Shown here piece by piece: positions 16,657-25,439 of a DNA stretch of 64,000 nt. Numbering within the stretch: position 1 is the first letter of the stretch; each line of letters begins with the position of its first letter. The notes under the pieces were generated by a model. The model searched no databases and was not told the DNA's origin. It was given only the letters and a program-made list of their open reading frames with translations. Source of the stretch: Nocardiopsis suaedae. Its GTDB lineage: Bacteria > Actinomycetota > Actinomycetes > Streptosporangiales > Streptosporangiaceae. The stretch covers positions 1-64,000 of the forward strand of contig NZ_JAQFWP010000024.1 in NCBI RefSeq assembly GCF_027706745.1, written 5' to 3'. The translations under genes were made by a program, and so were the position numbers.

Positions 16657-18187
16657 GCACATCGGTCGGGAACGTCAGGGTGAACCGGGCGCCCTCGCCG
16701 GGGGAGGACCGCACGTCAACGGTCCCGTGGTGGGCGTCGGTGATCGCGCGGACGATCGCCAGCCCCAGCCCGGCGCCGCCGCGGGAGCCGCCGCCCCCGG
16801 CCCCCCGGGCGAACCGGTCGAAGATGCGCTCCTGCTCCTCAAGGGGGATCCCCGGGCCGGTGTCGTCCACCCAGAACTCCACCGTCCGGCCGTCCTCGGC
16901 GACCGACGATCCCACGCGGATCTCGTCGTCCGGACCGGTGTGCCGCACCGCGTTCGACGCCAGCTGCACCATGGCCTGGGTGACCCGCTGCGGGTCCAGG
17001 CGCACCGGCCCCTCGCCGATGCCCTCCAGGCGCCAGTTCCGGTCCCCCAGGGTGCGCACCTTGGCGTCGATGTCGCTGGTCAGCTCCTCCACCGGGACCG
17101 AGACCGGGTGCAGGAAGTCCGGCCGCTGCGCCTTGGCGAGCAGCAGCAGGTCCTCCACGATCCGCGCCATGCGGTCCAGCTCGTCGGTGACCAGCCGCAG
17201 CACCTCGCGCCGCTCCTCGGGGTCGTCGCCCATCACCTCCAGGTGCCCCCGGACGATGGTGATGGGGGTGCGCAGCTCGTGCCCGGCGTCGTCGACGAAG
17301 CGCCGCTGGATGGAGAAGGCCTCCTCCAGGCGGTCGAGCATGCCGTTGAACTGCTCGGCCAGCGCCGCCACGTCGTCCTTCCCGGACACGTCGATGCGCC
17401 GGGTGAGGTCCTCCTCGGTGATCTGCGCGGCGGTCTGGCGCACCAGCCGGATCGGGGCCAGGATCTGGCCCGCCACCCACCACGCGGCGGCGCCGGCCAG
17501 GATCAGGCCGGTGAGGCTGACCAGCACCAGGGTCCGGGCGGTGCGGTCGATCCCGGCCATGTCGGCGTCGGCGAAGTAGCCGATGACGAACCAGCCGCCG
17601 GGGTTGGCCTCCGATTCGCCGCCGGGCGGGTTCACCCGGACCTTCTCCCAGCGCAGCGGCCCCTCGGGGGTGTCGGTGACGCCGCGGGCGTCCGGGTTGT
17701 CGAGGATGGCGCCGCGCACCGGCCCGTCGGCGGAGGCGTCGAAGAGGGGCTTCTGCCCCTGGCGGACCCGGCCGGTGGGGACGGCCGCCCCGGCGGTCTC
17801 GTCGACGTGGCCGAAGATGATCTCGTGCCGGTCCGGGTGCTGGCCGCCCACGTGCGACCGGAACAGGGCGTCGAGGTCGGGGAAGCGCCGCCCGGTCGAG
17901 GGGTCGGTGCCGTCCCGGGCGACCTCCAGGAACTCGTCGATCTCCTGGGACAGGGCGCGGTCGATGCGCTCGTCGACCTCGGTGCGCAGAGCCTGCCAGG
18001 TGACGATGTTGACCAGCGCGAGAGTGGCGGTCATCAGCAGCACCACCCACGCGGTGATGCGCGCCCGCGCCGGAACGCGGCCGCGCAGGCGCCCTTCGGC
18101 CTCGGGCGCGGGCCCATCCCCCTCCGCCGGGCGGGGGCCGGGGTCCGTGTCCACGGGGTCGAGGGGGGCCGTGGGGTCAGTCGTCAT
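16640..18187 (-). CDS. HAMP-domain sensor histidine kinase
   Basis: A 515-residue membrane kinase. TM1 is ITAWVVLLMTATLALVNIV (about 45-63), then an extracellular domain of about 150 residues, TM2 LVLVSLTGLILAGAAAWWV, HAMP (APIRLVRQTAAQITEEDLTRRI), and HisKA with FVDDAGHELRTPITI. The ATPase has QLASNAVRHT, DDTGPGIP and GGAGLGLAIVRAI. The ATG at 18187 overlaps the end of the upstream poly-Asp gene by 11 bp, so they are co-translated. No response regulator lies next to it, which is unusual for this class. The stop codon lies within a 50-bp palindrome. Confidence 0.9.
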   Translation of the reverse strand: MTTDPTAPLDPVDTDPGPRPAEGDGPAPEAEGRLRGRVPARARITAWVVLLMTATLALVNIVTWQALRTEVDERIDRALSQEIDEFLEVARDGTDPSTGRRFPDLDALFRSHVGGQHPDRHEIIFGHVDETAGAAVPTGRVRQGQKPLFDASADGPVRGAILDNPDARGVTDTPEGPLRWEKVRVNPPGGESEANPGGWFVIGYFADADMAGIDRTARTLVLVSLTGLILAGAAAWWVAGQILAPIRLVRQTAAQITEEDLTRRIDVSGKDDVAALAEQFNGMLDRLEEAFSIQRRFVDDAGHELRTPITIVRGHLEVMGDDPEERREVLRLVTDELDRMARIVEDLLLLAKAQRPDFLHPVSVPVEELTSDIDAKVRTLGDRNWRLEGIGEGPVRLDPQRVTQAMVQLASNAVRHTGPDDEIRVGSSVAEDGRTVEFWVDDTGPGIPLEEQERIFDRFARGAGGGGSRGGAGLGLAIVRAITDAHHGTVDVRSSPGEGARFTLTFPTDVRSPRH

Positions 18188-18476
18188 CGTCGTCCCAGTC
18201 GTCGTCATCGTCATCGTCGTCGTCACCGGTGACGGCGGGGGGTGGGGGGACGATGTCATCATCATCGTCGTCATCGTCATCGTCGCTGCTCGGGGAGGGC
18301 GACGGCGACGCGGTCGGCTCGGTCGGCGCGGACGGGCTGTGCGACTCGCCCACGGTGACGTCGCGCGCCGGACGCGGATCGGGCTCCCCGCGTCCGGTGC
18401 CCCACGCCACCGCGGCCGCGCCGAGGACGATCAGCGCCGCCACCCCGATGATGAGGTTGCGGTACAGGGCTCTCAT
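18177..18476 (-). CDS. Membrane-anchored poly-aspartate protein
   Basis: A 99-residue protein. An N-terminal anchor (LIIGVAALIVLGAAAVAWG) is followed by a Pro/Ser linker (SPSAPTEPTASPSPSPSS) and two Asp tracts, ten Asp around residues 65-74 and nine to fourteen at the C-terminus broken by one Trp. The tracts are coded by mixed GAC/GAT codons, a slippage-prone repeat. It is coupled to the sensor kinase, whose start lies inside this gene. An extracytoplasmic acidic tail could bind divalent cations or cationic peptides for the kinase; this is inference. No family recognised. Confidence 0.75.
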   Translation of the reverse strand: MRALYRNLIIGVAALIVLGAAAVAWGTGRGEPDPRPARDVTVGESHSPSAPTEPTASPSPSPSSDDDDDDDDDDIVPPPPAVTGDDDDDDDDDWDDDDD

Positions 18477-18641
18477 GCCCCCGATCCTCCTCCCGGACGG
18501 CTCCCATGGAGGTGAAACGCAGATGAGGGAGTCTTCATACGGATCGGCCCCGCGGTGCGCGCCCTCCAGGGCACAGGGCTTGAAGCGGCGGTGCCGTCGG
18601 CGCTAGGTTTCCCGCTGCCCGGTGACGAGGAGGAGCCCACG

Positions 18642-19661
18642 ATGACCATCGACGCCGACACACCCCCTCCCGGCTCGCGCCTCGACCGCGCCGCCGGTGT
18701 GCTGCTCGGGGCGGCCTGCGGCGACGCTCTGGGCGTTCCTTACGAGTTCGCGGCGCGGCTGGACGAGTCGCGCACGCCCGAGATGGTCGGCGGCGGACTC
18801 GGACCCTACGCGCCGGGGGAGTACTCCGACGATACCCAGATGGCCGTCTGCCTGGCCGAGGCGGCCCTGAAGCACACGGACATGGCGGGGGAGGCGGCCC
18901 GCCGCCGGGTCGCCGAGGCGTTCCTGCGCTGGCGGCGCGAGGGCGCCACCGACATCGGCATGCAGACCTCCGCCGTGCTCGACGCGGCCGCCCCGGCGAG
19001 CGGCACACCCGAGGTGGCCGAGGCGATGTTCACGGCCGCGAGGCGGCGTTACGAGTCCGGGGTGCCGAGCGCGGGCAACGGCTCCCTGATGAGGACGGCC
19101 CCGCTCGCGCTGTCCTTTCTGGACGACCCCGAAGGGCTGGCCGCAGCGGCGGCGCTGTACAGCGACATCACCCACGCCGACCCGCTGGCCGAGGAGGCCT
19201 GCGTGCTGTGGTGCGAGGGCATCCGCCACGCCGTCGTCCACGGCGGCTTCGGGGGCGTGCGGGAGGGCCTGCGGCTGCTGCCCGAGGATCACCGTGCGCG
19301 CTGGGCGGGGTGGCTCGACGAGGCGGAGTCCCGGCCGCCGCACGCCTTCGAGAACAACGGGTTCGTCGTGATGGCGCTCCAGGCGGCGTGGTCCGCCGTC
19401 GCCCGAACACAGGAGCCCGAGGGGCGGCCGGAGGAGCACTTCCGGCTCGCCTTGGAGGCGGCCGTGCGGGCGGGCAACGACACCGACACCGTCGCGGCCA
19501 TCGCCGGAGGCCTCCTCGGTGCGCGCTGGGGCGCCTCGGCCGTGCCGCCGGACTTCCGCTCCGCCGTCCACGGCTGGCCCGGGCTGACGGGGGCCGATCT
19601 GGCGGCGATGGCCGTGCGCATCGCGACGGGGGAGGGGCAGGCTCCGGACCCCCGTCGCTGA
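18642..19661 (+). CDS. ADP-ribosylglycohydrolase family protein
   Basis: A 339-residue DraG-like hydrolase that removes ADP-ribose from proteins or nucleic acids. The dinuclear Mg2+ site motifs are in order: GAACGDALGVPYE, EYSDDTQMAV, AGNGSLMRTAPLAL and the C-terminal AGNDTDTVAAIAGGLLGARWG. Length is normal. GAGGAGG precedes the ATG at 18642. It stands alone, convergent with a TetR gene; no ADP-ribosyltransferase is in the window, so the modified target is unknown. Confidence 0.92.
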   Translation: MTIDADTPPPGSRLDRAAGVLLGAACGDALGVPYEFAARLDESRTPEMVGGGLGPYAPGEYSDDTQMAVCLAEAALKHTDMAGEAARRRVAEAFLRWRREGATDIGMQTSAVLDAAAPASGTPEVAEAMFTAARRRYESGVPSAGNGSLMRTAPLALSFLDDPEGLAAAAALYSDITHADPLAEEACVLWCEGIRHAVVHGGFGGVREGLRLLPEDHRARWAGWLDEAESRPPHAFENNGFVVMALQAAWSAVARTQEPEGRPEEHFRLALEAAVRAGNDTDTVAAIAGGLLGARWGASAVPPDFRSAVHGWPGLTGADLAAMAVRIATGEGQAPDPRR

Positions 19662-19670
19662 GCCGGGTAC

Positions 19671-20318
19671 TCAGTCCGGGGGCATGTCGGTGAGTTCGCG
19701 TCGGAGCGCGTCGGCGGCCCAGCCGGTCCACTCGTCCGCCGTCCACCCGCGGCCGCCGGTGAGCAGGGTGTACACCTCAGGGCTCAAGACCGCCAGTGCG
19801 ATGTCGGCGGCCTTGTCCGGGGTGAGGCCGTCGCGAAGGGCGCCTTTGTCGGCCAAGGCGCCGGCGAACACCCGCTGCACGGCCAGGCGCTGTTCGGTGT
19901 TGATCCGCCACACCTCCTCCAGGTCCGGGTCCGCCGGGGCGGCGCTGCGCACCACCTCCAGCAGAGGGGCCACCCGGGCGAAGACGGCGGCGGCCCCTTC
20001 GGCCTGTCGTCGGAGCTGTTCACCTGGGGCGGCGGCCAGCGCCTCGTGTACCCATGGACGGTCGAGAGTGGGCACGGGCTCGTCGTCCCCGGCGACCGCC
20101 AGGTCCAGCGCGGCCGTGAGCACCGCCGACTTCGTCGTGAACGTGTAGTAGACGGTCTGCGCGGCGACCCCCGCACGCGCGGCGATGGCCTGGACGCTCG
20201 TGGCCGTGTAGCCCGATTCGACGAAGAGGCCGGCGGCGGCGCGGGCGACCCGGGTGCGCGTGGCGCGGGAGCGGGCCGTGCGGCCGTCCTCGGCGGCCGG
20301 GTGTGATCGCGGACTCAT
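19671..20318 (-). CDS. TetR-family transcriptional regulator
   Basis: A 215-residue regulator. The HTH covers about residues 15-60: RVARAAAGLFVESGYTATSVQAIAARAGVAAQTVYYTFTTKSAV, a textbook TetR_N domain. The ATG at 20318 is the start nearest the domain; an in-frame ATG ten codons upstream is possible. It is divergent from the saccharopine-dehydrogenase-like gene, and the AT-rich 105-bp gap (TATAGCGCCACTCTAAATAC) should contain its operator. It probably controls that neighbour; the ligand is unknown. Confidence 0.87.
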   Translation of the reverse strand: MSPRSHPAAEDGRTARSRATRTRVARAAAGLFVESGYTATSVQAIAARAGVAAQTVYYTFTTKSAVLTAALDLAVAGDDEPVPTLDRPWVHEALAAAPGEQLRRQAEGAAAVFARVAPLLEVVRSAAPADPDLEEVWRINTEQRLAVQRVFAGALADKGALRDGLTPDKAADIALAVLSPEVYTLLTGGRGWTADEWTGWAADALRRELTDMPPD

Positions 20319-20422
20319 GACTTGACTATAGCGCCACTCTAAATACATTTTTGGAGTATGACTACAAATAGTTTCCTGCGGGCGTCCGGTGCCGTGCCCA
20401 CGGCCCCGGCGGGTGACCGGCC

Positions 20423-21385
20423 ATGAAGGCCCTGGTGCTCGGCGGGTACGGCGCCGTGGGCGCCCTGGTCGTCCGCTTCCTCCGCGAGTACGGTCACACG
20501 GCGATCGCGGCCGGTCGCGACCCCGCGCGCGCGGACGTGCGCGTCGACCTGCGCGAGAGGGGCCTACGCAGCTACCGGGAAGCGGTGGCACGCGCCGACG
20601 TGGTGGTGAACGCCGCCGGAACCGAGGACCCCGAGCTCATCGCCGCCGCGACCGGGCAGGGCGCGGCCTTCGTCGACGCCACTGCAACCGCCTCCTACAT
20701 CGACGCCGTCGAGCGGCTCGACCCGAAGGCGCCCGTGCTGCTCAGCGTCGGGCTGGCTCCCGGGCTGACCAACCTGCTGGCCGCCGACCTGGCGGCGTCG
20801 GCGCCACGGCCGGACCCGATCGACCTCGCCGTGCTGCTGGGTGCCGGAGAGGCGCACGGGAAGGCGGCGGAGGAGTGGTCGTTCGGTCTGATCGGCGCGG
20901 ACTTCCCCGATCCGGTCTCCGGCGCCCCGGTGCGCAACTTCACCGCGCCACGGGCCTTCCGGCTCCCCGGCCTGGGGCGCCGCCGCCTCTACCGCGCGGA
21001 CTTCTCCGACCAGCACACGCTCAGCCGCGACCTCGGGGTGCCGGTGCGCACCTGGTTCGGCCTGGACTCGCGGGCCGCGACCAGGGCCCTGGCCGCCCTC
21101 ACCCGCCTACCCGCCGCGCTCCGCCCCCGCGTCCCGGCCGGGCTGCACCTGCCCGGCTCCGACGCGTGGACCGTGTTCGCGCGGTCCGCCCACGGCTCGG
21201 TGTCCGCCTCCGGTCGGGGCCAGTCGCGCGGAACGGCGGGCATGGCGGCGCTCGCCGCCGAAGTGGCCGTCGACCTGGAACCCGGGGTGCACCACCTGCA
21301 CCGGGCCCTGTCCCTCGCCGACGCGGCGGGCCTGCCGTGCGTCGAGGTGGAGCGCGCCGTCCTCGATGTCGGCGGGCGCCACTAG
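20423..21385 (+). CDS. Saccharopine dehydrogenase-like NAD(P)-binding oxidoreductase
   Basis: A 320-residue protein. The N-terminal Rossmann motif is KALVLGGYGAVGALVVRFL, then VVVNAAGTEDPELIAAA and an active-site-proximal block APGLTNLLAADLA, as in saccharopine dehydrogenase-like proteins. It lacks the long C-terminal domain of lysine-pathway enzymes, so a role in lysine metabolism is not supported. It is divergent from a TetR regulator and probably its target. The substrate is unknown. Confidence 0.82.
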   Translation: MKALVLGGYGAVGALVVRFLREYGHTAIAAGRDPARADVRVDLRERGLRSYREAVARADVVVNAAGTEDPELIAAATGQGAAFVDATATASYIDAVERLDPKAPVLLSVGLAPGLTNLLAADLAASAPRPDPIDLAVLLGAGEAHGKAAEEWSFGLIGADFPDPVSGAPVRNFTAPRAFRLPGLGRRRLYRADFSDQHTLSRDLGVPVRTWFGLDSRAATRALAALTRLPAALRPRVPAGLHLPGSDAWTVFARSAHGSVSASGRGQSRGTAGMAALAAEVAVDLEPGVHHLHRALSLADAAGLPCVEVERAVLDVGGRH

Positions 21386-21463
21386 CTTGGGGCCCCCGCC
21401 TGGCGGTGGTGCCTCCGTCCAGGCGGGTCTCCCGCTATGACTTTCTGAAAGGCCCCCCATCCC

Positions 21464-23920
21464 ATGTCCACTGACCTCTTCGGCGTCCGCGTCCTCGACC
21501 TCGACCCCGATCGGCGGCGCGTGCGCTTCCGCGTCTTCGTCGTCTACTACGAGCCCGCCTGGGGCACCGGCGACCTGCTGCCCGACCACCCGACCTTCTT
21601 CTGCCGACTGCTGTGGGAGGCCGCGGAGCACTTCACCCCGCACCGCTTCGGTCCGATGACCGACGTCGTCACCCTCGATGAGTTCCTGGACGAGTGGTGG
21701 GTGGAGTGCAACACGCACCGCTTCGTCGCCGGCGTAGAGCGGGTGGCCGAGCGCAACCACCCGGTCGGCGACGAGGACTTCGACCGGCTGGCGACGTTCT
21801 ATTACGAGCGCGACGGCGGATGGCAGGACGAGGAGCGGCTCGCCCAGGCTGACTACGACGTCCACGTCACCGACGCCCGCTGGATCGAGTCGCTGCGCAT
21901 CGGCCAGAGCTGGGGCACGACCAGCTACTCCGGCGGCATAGGCGGACTCGCGGACGGCCATGGCGTCGACTGGGCGGAGTGGGAAGAGGAGTGCGCCGAA
22001 CGCGCCGAAGACGACCCGCACGCGCGCTTCGTCCTGGGATGGGTGCGCCAGGCGCGCGGCGACACCGAGGGCGCCGCGGAGGCGTACCGGCGGCTGGTGG
22101 AGGCGCGCGACCGCCGACTGCACGGCAAGGCCCTGCTCTACCTGGGCGCGCTGCACGAGGCCCAGGGCGAGGACGAGAGCGCCTGCGAGCTGTACCGGCA
22201 GGCCGAGCAGAGCAGGAAGCACGAGCGCTACGCCCAGCGCTACCGGTCCCGGGCAGCGCTGCGGCTGGGCGCCCTGTTGCGCCGCCTCGGCCGTGAGGAG
22301 GAGGCGCAGGCCGCGTTCGCCCGCGCCACCGAAAGGGGCGAGGAGGACCGCGACAGCAGCGTGCTCGCGGAGGTGCGGCGGCTCACCGGCGCCGAGTCCC
22401 CGGCGGAGGCCGCCGACCGCCTCTACGCGAGAGGAGACCGGGAGGGCGCCGCCGCGGCGATCGCCGAGCACTACGGGGCGGCCGCCGCCGAGCTCGCCGA
22501 CCGGGTGCTCGCCGGTGACACGGAGGCCGCCGGGGCCGCCGTCAGCGCGCTCGACGATACCGATCGCGTCGCCGCCGCCACCGTCCTCGTCGACCTCGCC
22601 ATGACCTGGGCGCAGGAGCGGGACGGCGACGCGGCGGTGGCGAAGGCGGCGGAACTGGCGGCGGCCACCGGCCGCGCGGTCGAGGGGTACCTCGGCGTCG
22701 TCGAGCGGGACGGCTTCGTGGCCGCGTCCGGATCCGACGACGCGGTGGAGCGGTTGCTGACGTACCTGTCCGACGCGAACGACGAGGAGGCGGTCATCGC
22801 ACTGGCGACGGCGGCCGTGCGCGCCCACCCGTCGGTGGCCAGGGAGGGCGTGAGCCGGTCCGGGCGAGCGGCGGGCGACCGAGGTGACCACGCGGCGGCC
22901 GCGCGGTGGTTCGCGCGCGGCGCCGAGATCGAGGGCATCGGCGAGGAGTCCCGCGCCGCCTGCCGCTACGATCTCGGCCTCGCCCTGCGGGAGCTCGGAG
23001 AGACGGAGCGGGCCAGGGAAGCGTTCGCGCGGGCCGAGTCGGAATTCACCATCTGGGAGAACGCCGGCGCGGCCGCGCGGCGGCGAGCCGAGGCGGCGCA
23101 CGCCCAGGGCGAATCGACGGCGGCCTACGAGGACTGGGTGCGCGCCGCGGTGTACAAGACCCGGGCCGACCACGACGGGAAGACGGCCGTCCGGGCCGTC
23201 CGCCTGCTCGCCGACCTCCTCGGTGAGGTGGGCGCCGAGGCCCTGGTGCGGTATGTGGCCACGGCCGTGCGGCAGATGGGCGACCAGGACTTCCAGCGCG
23301 CGGTCGACGCGTGCACCGACGTCCGGGCCAGGGGCGACCGGCTGTTCGCCGTGTTCCACTTCGCCCACTGGGTGCTGGAGGCCGAGGGCGACGGCGGGGA
23401 GCTGGGGCCGGTCCTGTTGGAGAAGGCCGCCGAAGGCCTGGGGGAGTTCGCCGCCGGCGCGGCCGTCACGTTGGGCGCCCGGGCGCACTACGGCGGCGAC
23501 AACGCCACGGCGCGCGAGTGGTGGCGGCGCGCCCTGGAAAAGGGGAACAAGAAGATGTCCCACAGGGCCGTCACCAACCTCGGCCAGGTCGCCAAGTTGG
23601 AGCGCGACCTTCCCGAGCTGCTGGAACATTACGGTCCGGTCGCCGAGTCCGACCACAAGGACGGGCCGATGTTCGCCGCGCACATCGGCGAGCTGCAGTA
23701 CTGGCTGGAGGACTGGGACGAGGCGGTGCGCTGGTACCGGCGCACCCTGGACGGCACGGACGCCCCGGAACTGGTGAGCGAGGCCGGGTACCGGGTGGGC
23801 GAGATCCTGCTCGGCGGCGAGGAGCACGAGGCCGCCCTCGCTTGCCTGCGGCGCGCCGCGGACAGCGGTTACGCCCCCTTCGCCGAGCAGGCCCAGGAGC
23901 TGCTGTCCCGGGAGGAGTGA
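21464..23920 (+). CDS. Large tetratricopeptide-repeat protein
   Basis: An 818-residue, acidic, Ala-rich protein. The N-terminal about 180 residues (FRVFVVYYEPAWGTGDLLPDHPTFF) match no domain I recognise. From about residue 190 there are many helix-turn-helix TPR/Sel1-like units: FVLGWVRQARGDTEGAAEAYR, ALLYLGALHEAQGEDESACELYRQ, AALRLGALLRRLGREEEAQAAF and, near the end, TNLGQVAKLERDLPELLEHYG. TPR arrays hold protein partners; no enzymatic motif is visible. It is a single gene ending just before the prophage attachment site, with a strong terminator between. Confidence 0.8.
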   Translation: MSTDLFGVRVLDLDPDRRRVRFRVFVVYYEPAWGTGDLLPDHPTFFCRLLWEAAEHFTPHRFGPMTDVVTLDEFLDEWWVECNTHRFVAGVERVAERNHPVGDEDFDRLATFYYERDGGWQDEERLAQADYDVHVTDARWIESLRIGQSWGTTSYSGGIGGLADGHGVDWAEWEEECAERAEDDPHARFVLGWVRQARGDTEGAAEAYRRLVEARDRRLHGKALLYLGALHEAQGEDESACELYRQAEQSRKHERYAQRYRSRAALRLGALLRRLGREEEAQAAFARATERGEEDRDSSVLAEVRRLTGAESPAEAADRLYARGDREGAAAAIAEHYGAAAAELADRVLAGDTEAAGAAVSALDDTDRVAAATVLVDLAMTWAQERDGDAAVAKAAELAAATGRAVEGYLGVVERDGFVAASGSDDAVERLLTYLSDANDEEAVIALATAAVRAHPSVAREGVSRSGRAAGDRGDHAAAARWFARGAEIEGIGEESRAACRYDLGLALRELGETERAREAFARAESEFTIWENAGAAARRRAEAAHAQGESTAAYEDWVRAAVYKTRADHDGKTAVRAVRLLADLLGEVGAEALVRYVATAVRQMGDQDFQRAVDACTDVRARGDRLFAVFHFAHWVLEAEGDGGELGPVLLEKAAEGLGEFAAGAAVTLGARAHYGGDNATAREWWRRALEKGNKKMSHRAVTNLGQVAKLERDLPELLEHYGPVAESDHKDGPMFAAHIGELQYWLEDWDEAVRWYRRTLDGTDAPELVSEAGYRVGEILLGGEEHEAALACLRRAADSGYAPFAEQAQELLSREE

Positions 23921-23972
23921 CCGGCGCCCACGGGAGCGACTGCGACCGGAACCGAGACCCGGAAACGGAGAC

Positions 23973-24002
23973 GGGGCCCCACACAGAGTGTGGGGCCCCT
24001 TC
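23973..24002 (+). terminator. Terminator after the TPR gene, touching the left attachment site
   Basis: A perfect 12-bp stem, GGGGCCCCACAC with GTGTGGGGCCCC, has a 3-base loop and is followed by TTCT. Its last four bases fall inside the 70-bp repeat. Confidence 0.8.
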
Positions 24003-24065
24003 TGACCTGCGGAGGATGAGGGATTCGAACCCTCGATCGGGTTGCCCCGAAACCGCATTAGCAGT
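23996..24065. repeat. Left prophage end (att repeat, displaced tRNA-Ser 3' part)
   Basis: These 70 bases are repeated exactly at 63450-63519. They contain the 3' 56 nt of tRNA-Ser (24010-24065, minus strand) but not its 5' part, so no tRNA can be made here. The sequences diverge after 24065 (C here, G at the other end). This is the host 3' end displaced when the phage integrated. Confidence 0.95.
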
Positions 24066-24185
24066 CTTGTACGCCCCTTGATTGGCTGTGTTTGGCAATC
24101 TTGGGTTCGTATCGAAACTGCAGGTCATCGGCCATATACGAAGGTATGTAGTAGTGGGTCGGAGTTGGCACTTTACGGACCCATT

Positions 24186-24205
24186 GGCCTCACAATGGCC
24201 TCACA
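24186..24205 (+). promoter_or_regulatory. Candidate integrase arm-type sites, left
   Basis: GGCCTCACA occurs twice, at 24186-24194 and 24197-24205, with an 11-bp period. A matching pair with the same period lies inside the right end. The rest of the 24066-24386 gap is lower in GC and has no gene. Confidence 0.5.
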
Positions 24206-24386
24206 TCCGGGAGGAGTCTTCGCAGGTCTCCCTCCCCGAAGCTCCATTCTGAAGTCTACCCGGCAAGGCCCGTCAGGCCGAGGAACCGACCCCCTTGCCC
24301 GGCAGACAAAAGCGGCCCTCGGACGAGCGACTCCACCGCTCGCCAAGGGCCTGACCCGAACCCCTGACTACACCAGGAGTCGAGCT

Positions 24387-25355
24387 GTGACGACCCTACC
24401 CAAGGGGCGCGCGCCCTTCCCGCTGCCCGCGGCTGCTGGCCTCGGCATCGCCGCCGGACTCGCCGTCGTCAGCTACCGGCACGCCTACGCCTTCGCGCTC
24501 AAGGCCGGAGCCACGTTCTACGAAGCCCTCATCATCGCTGCCACCGTTGATGGGGTGATCGTCATGTGCCTGGCGACCATCGCCCTCGCCCGCCGCTACG
24601 GCCAGGCGCCGCCGAAGGTGGCGAAGATCGGCCTCCTCCTCGGCATCATCGCCACCGGCGGGGCGAACCTCGTGTACGGACTGACCCACGTCTGGGTCGG
24701 CGTGGCCGTGGCGATCTGGGTTCCCCTCGTGGCCGAAGTCGCCTACCTCGTGGCCATGGCCGCGCTCCGCATCACCCAGGCGGCCGCGGCCGCCGCCGAG
24801 GAGCGGCCGGTCGTGTGTGGCCGGTCGGTGCCTGTGGAGGCGGTCATGGCCCGTGTCCGCGCGGCCGAGGAGGCGGGCGCGGGGGCGGGCGCCGAGGAGT
24901 CCCTGGCGACCGCGCCCCCGGTCGTGTCCGCGCCGCGTCCGGTCATCTGCGGAGCGGTCGTGCCGGTGGCCGCCGTGGTGGCCGGTGTCCGCCGCCCGGC
25001 CGCTGCTCGTCCGGTCGCGCCCCGGCGCCAGGAGGAGCCGGTGGCCGAGGTGTCCGACCGGCTGTCCGCCGGGGCGGCCGCCGCCCGCGCGGCCCTGCCC
25101 GCCGACGTGGCCGAGCGCCTCGGCGCGCTGCCCGGCCTCGACGAGCGTGACCGGGCCGTGGCCGCCCTGGTGGCCGCTGACCGGGTGGCCACTGGCGCCG
25201 AGGTGGCCGCGCTGACCGGATCCTCAGAGCGCACCGGCCGCCGTGTCCTCCGCCGAGTGACCGCGGCCCTGGAGCTGGCCGGGGCCCGCCCGGCCCCCGC
25301 CGCCGAGCGGCCCGTGGCCGCGTACCAGGGCGCGCTCGTGGCCGCGGTCACCTGA
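24387..25355 (+). CDS. DUF2637 membrane protein
   Basis: A 322-residue protein. Four hydrophobic segments lie within the first 130 residues (LPAAAGLGIAAGLAVVSYRHAYAF; ALIIAATVDGVIVMCLATIAL; IGLLLGIIATGGANLVYGL; GVAVAIWVPLVAEVAYLVAM). A long Ala/Val/Pro-rich cytoplasmic tail ends in a helix-turn-helix-like stretch (VATGAEVAALTGSSERTGRRVLRRV). The N-terminal part is DUF2637, common on actinomycete plasmids and integrative elements, where relatives assist plasmid spread (Spd-like). The GTG at 24387 has AGGAG seven bases upstream. Its role in a phage is unclear; the left arm may have been acquired from a plasmid. Confidence 0.8.
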   Translation: MTTLPKGRAPFPLPAAAGLGIAAGLAVVSYRHAYAFALKAGATFYEALIIAATVDGVIVMCLATIALARRYGQAPPKVAKIGLLLGIIATGGANLVYGLTHVWVGVAVAIWVPLVAEVAYLVAMAALRITQAAAAAAEERPVVCGRSVPVEAVMARVRAAEEAGAGAGAEESLATAPPVVSAPRPVICGAVVPVAAVVAGVRRPAAARPVAPRRQEEPVAEVSDRLSAGAAAARAALPADVAERLGALPGLDERDRAVAALVAADRVATGAEVAALTGSSERTGRRVLRRVTAALELAGARPAPAAERPVAAYQGALVAAVT

Positions 25356-25386
25356 CCGGACACGGCCGCCCCGCCGCCGTCTGTCC

Positions 25387-25418
25387 GCCCGGCCGTGCAC
25401 CATAGGGCACGGCCGGGC
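25387..25418 (+). terminator. Hairpin between DUF2637 gene and the next gene
   Basis: A perfect 12-bp stem, GCCCGGCCGTGC with GCACGGCCGGGC, has an 8-base loop and is followed by CTTACC. Probably a terminator or attenuator before 25440. Confidence 0.6.
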
Positions 25419-25439
25419 CTTACCCCATGAGGAGACCGA

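Noticed and set aside
21107-24058. A 983-codon open frame antisense to the TPR gene
   Set aside because: It is antisense to a well-supported gene, runs into the tRNA-derived repeat and shows no domain; long antisense frames are expected at this GC content.
24010-24065. A tRNA gene at the left prophage end
   Set aside because: Only the 3' 56 nt of tRNA-Ser are present; the acceptor 5' strand, D arm and half of the anticodon arm are missing.
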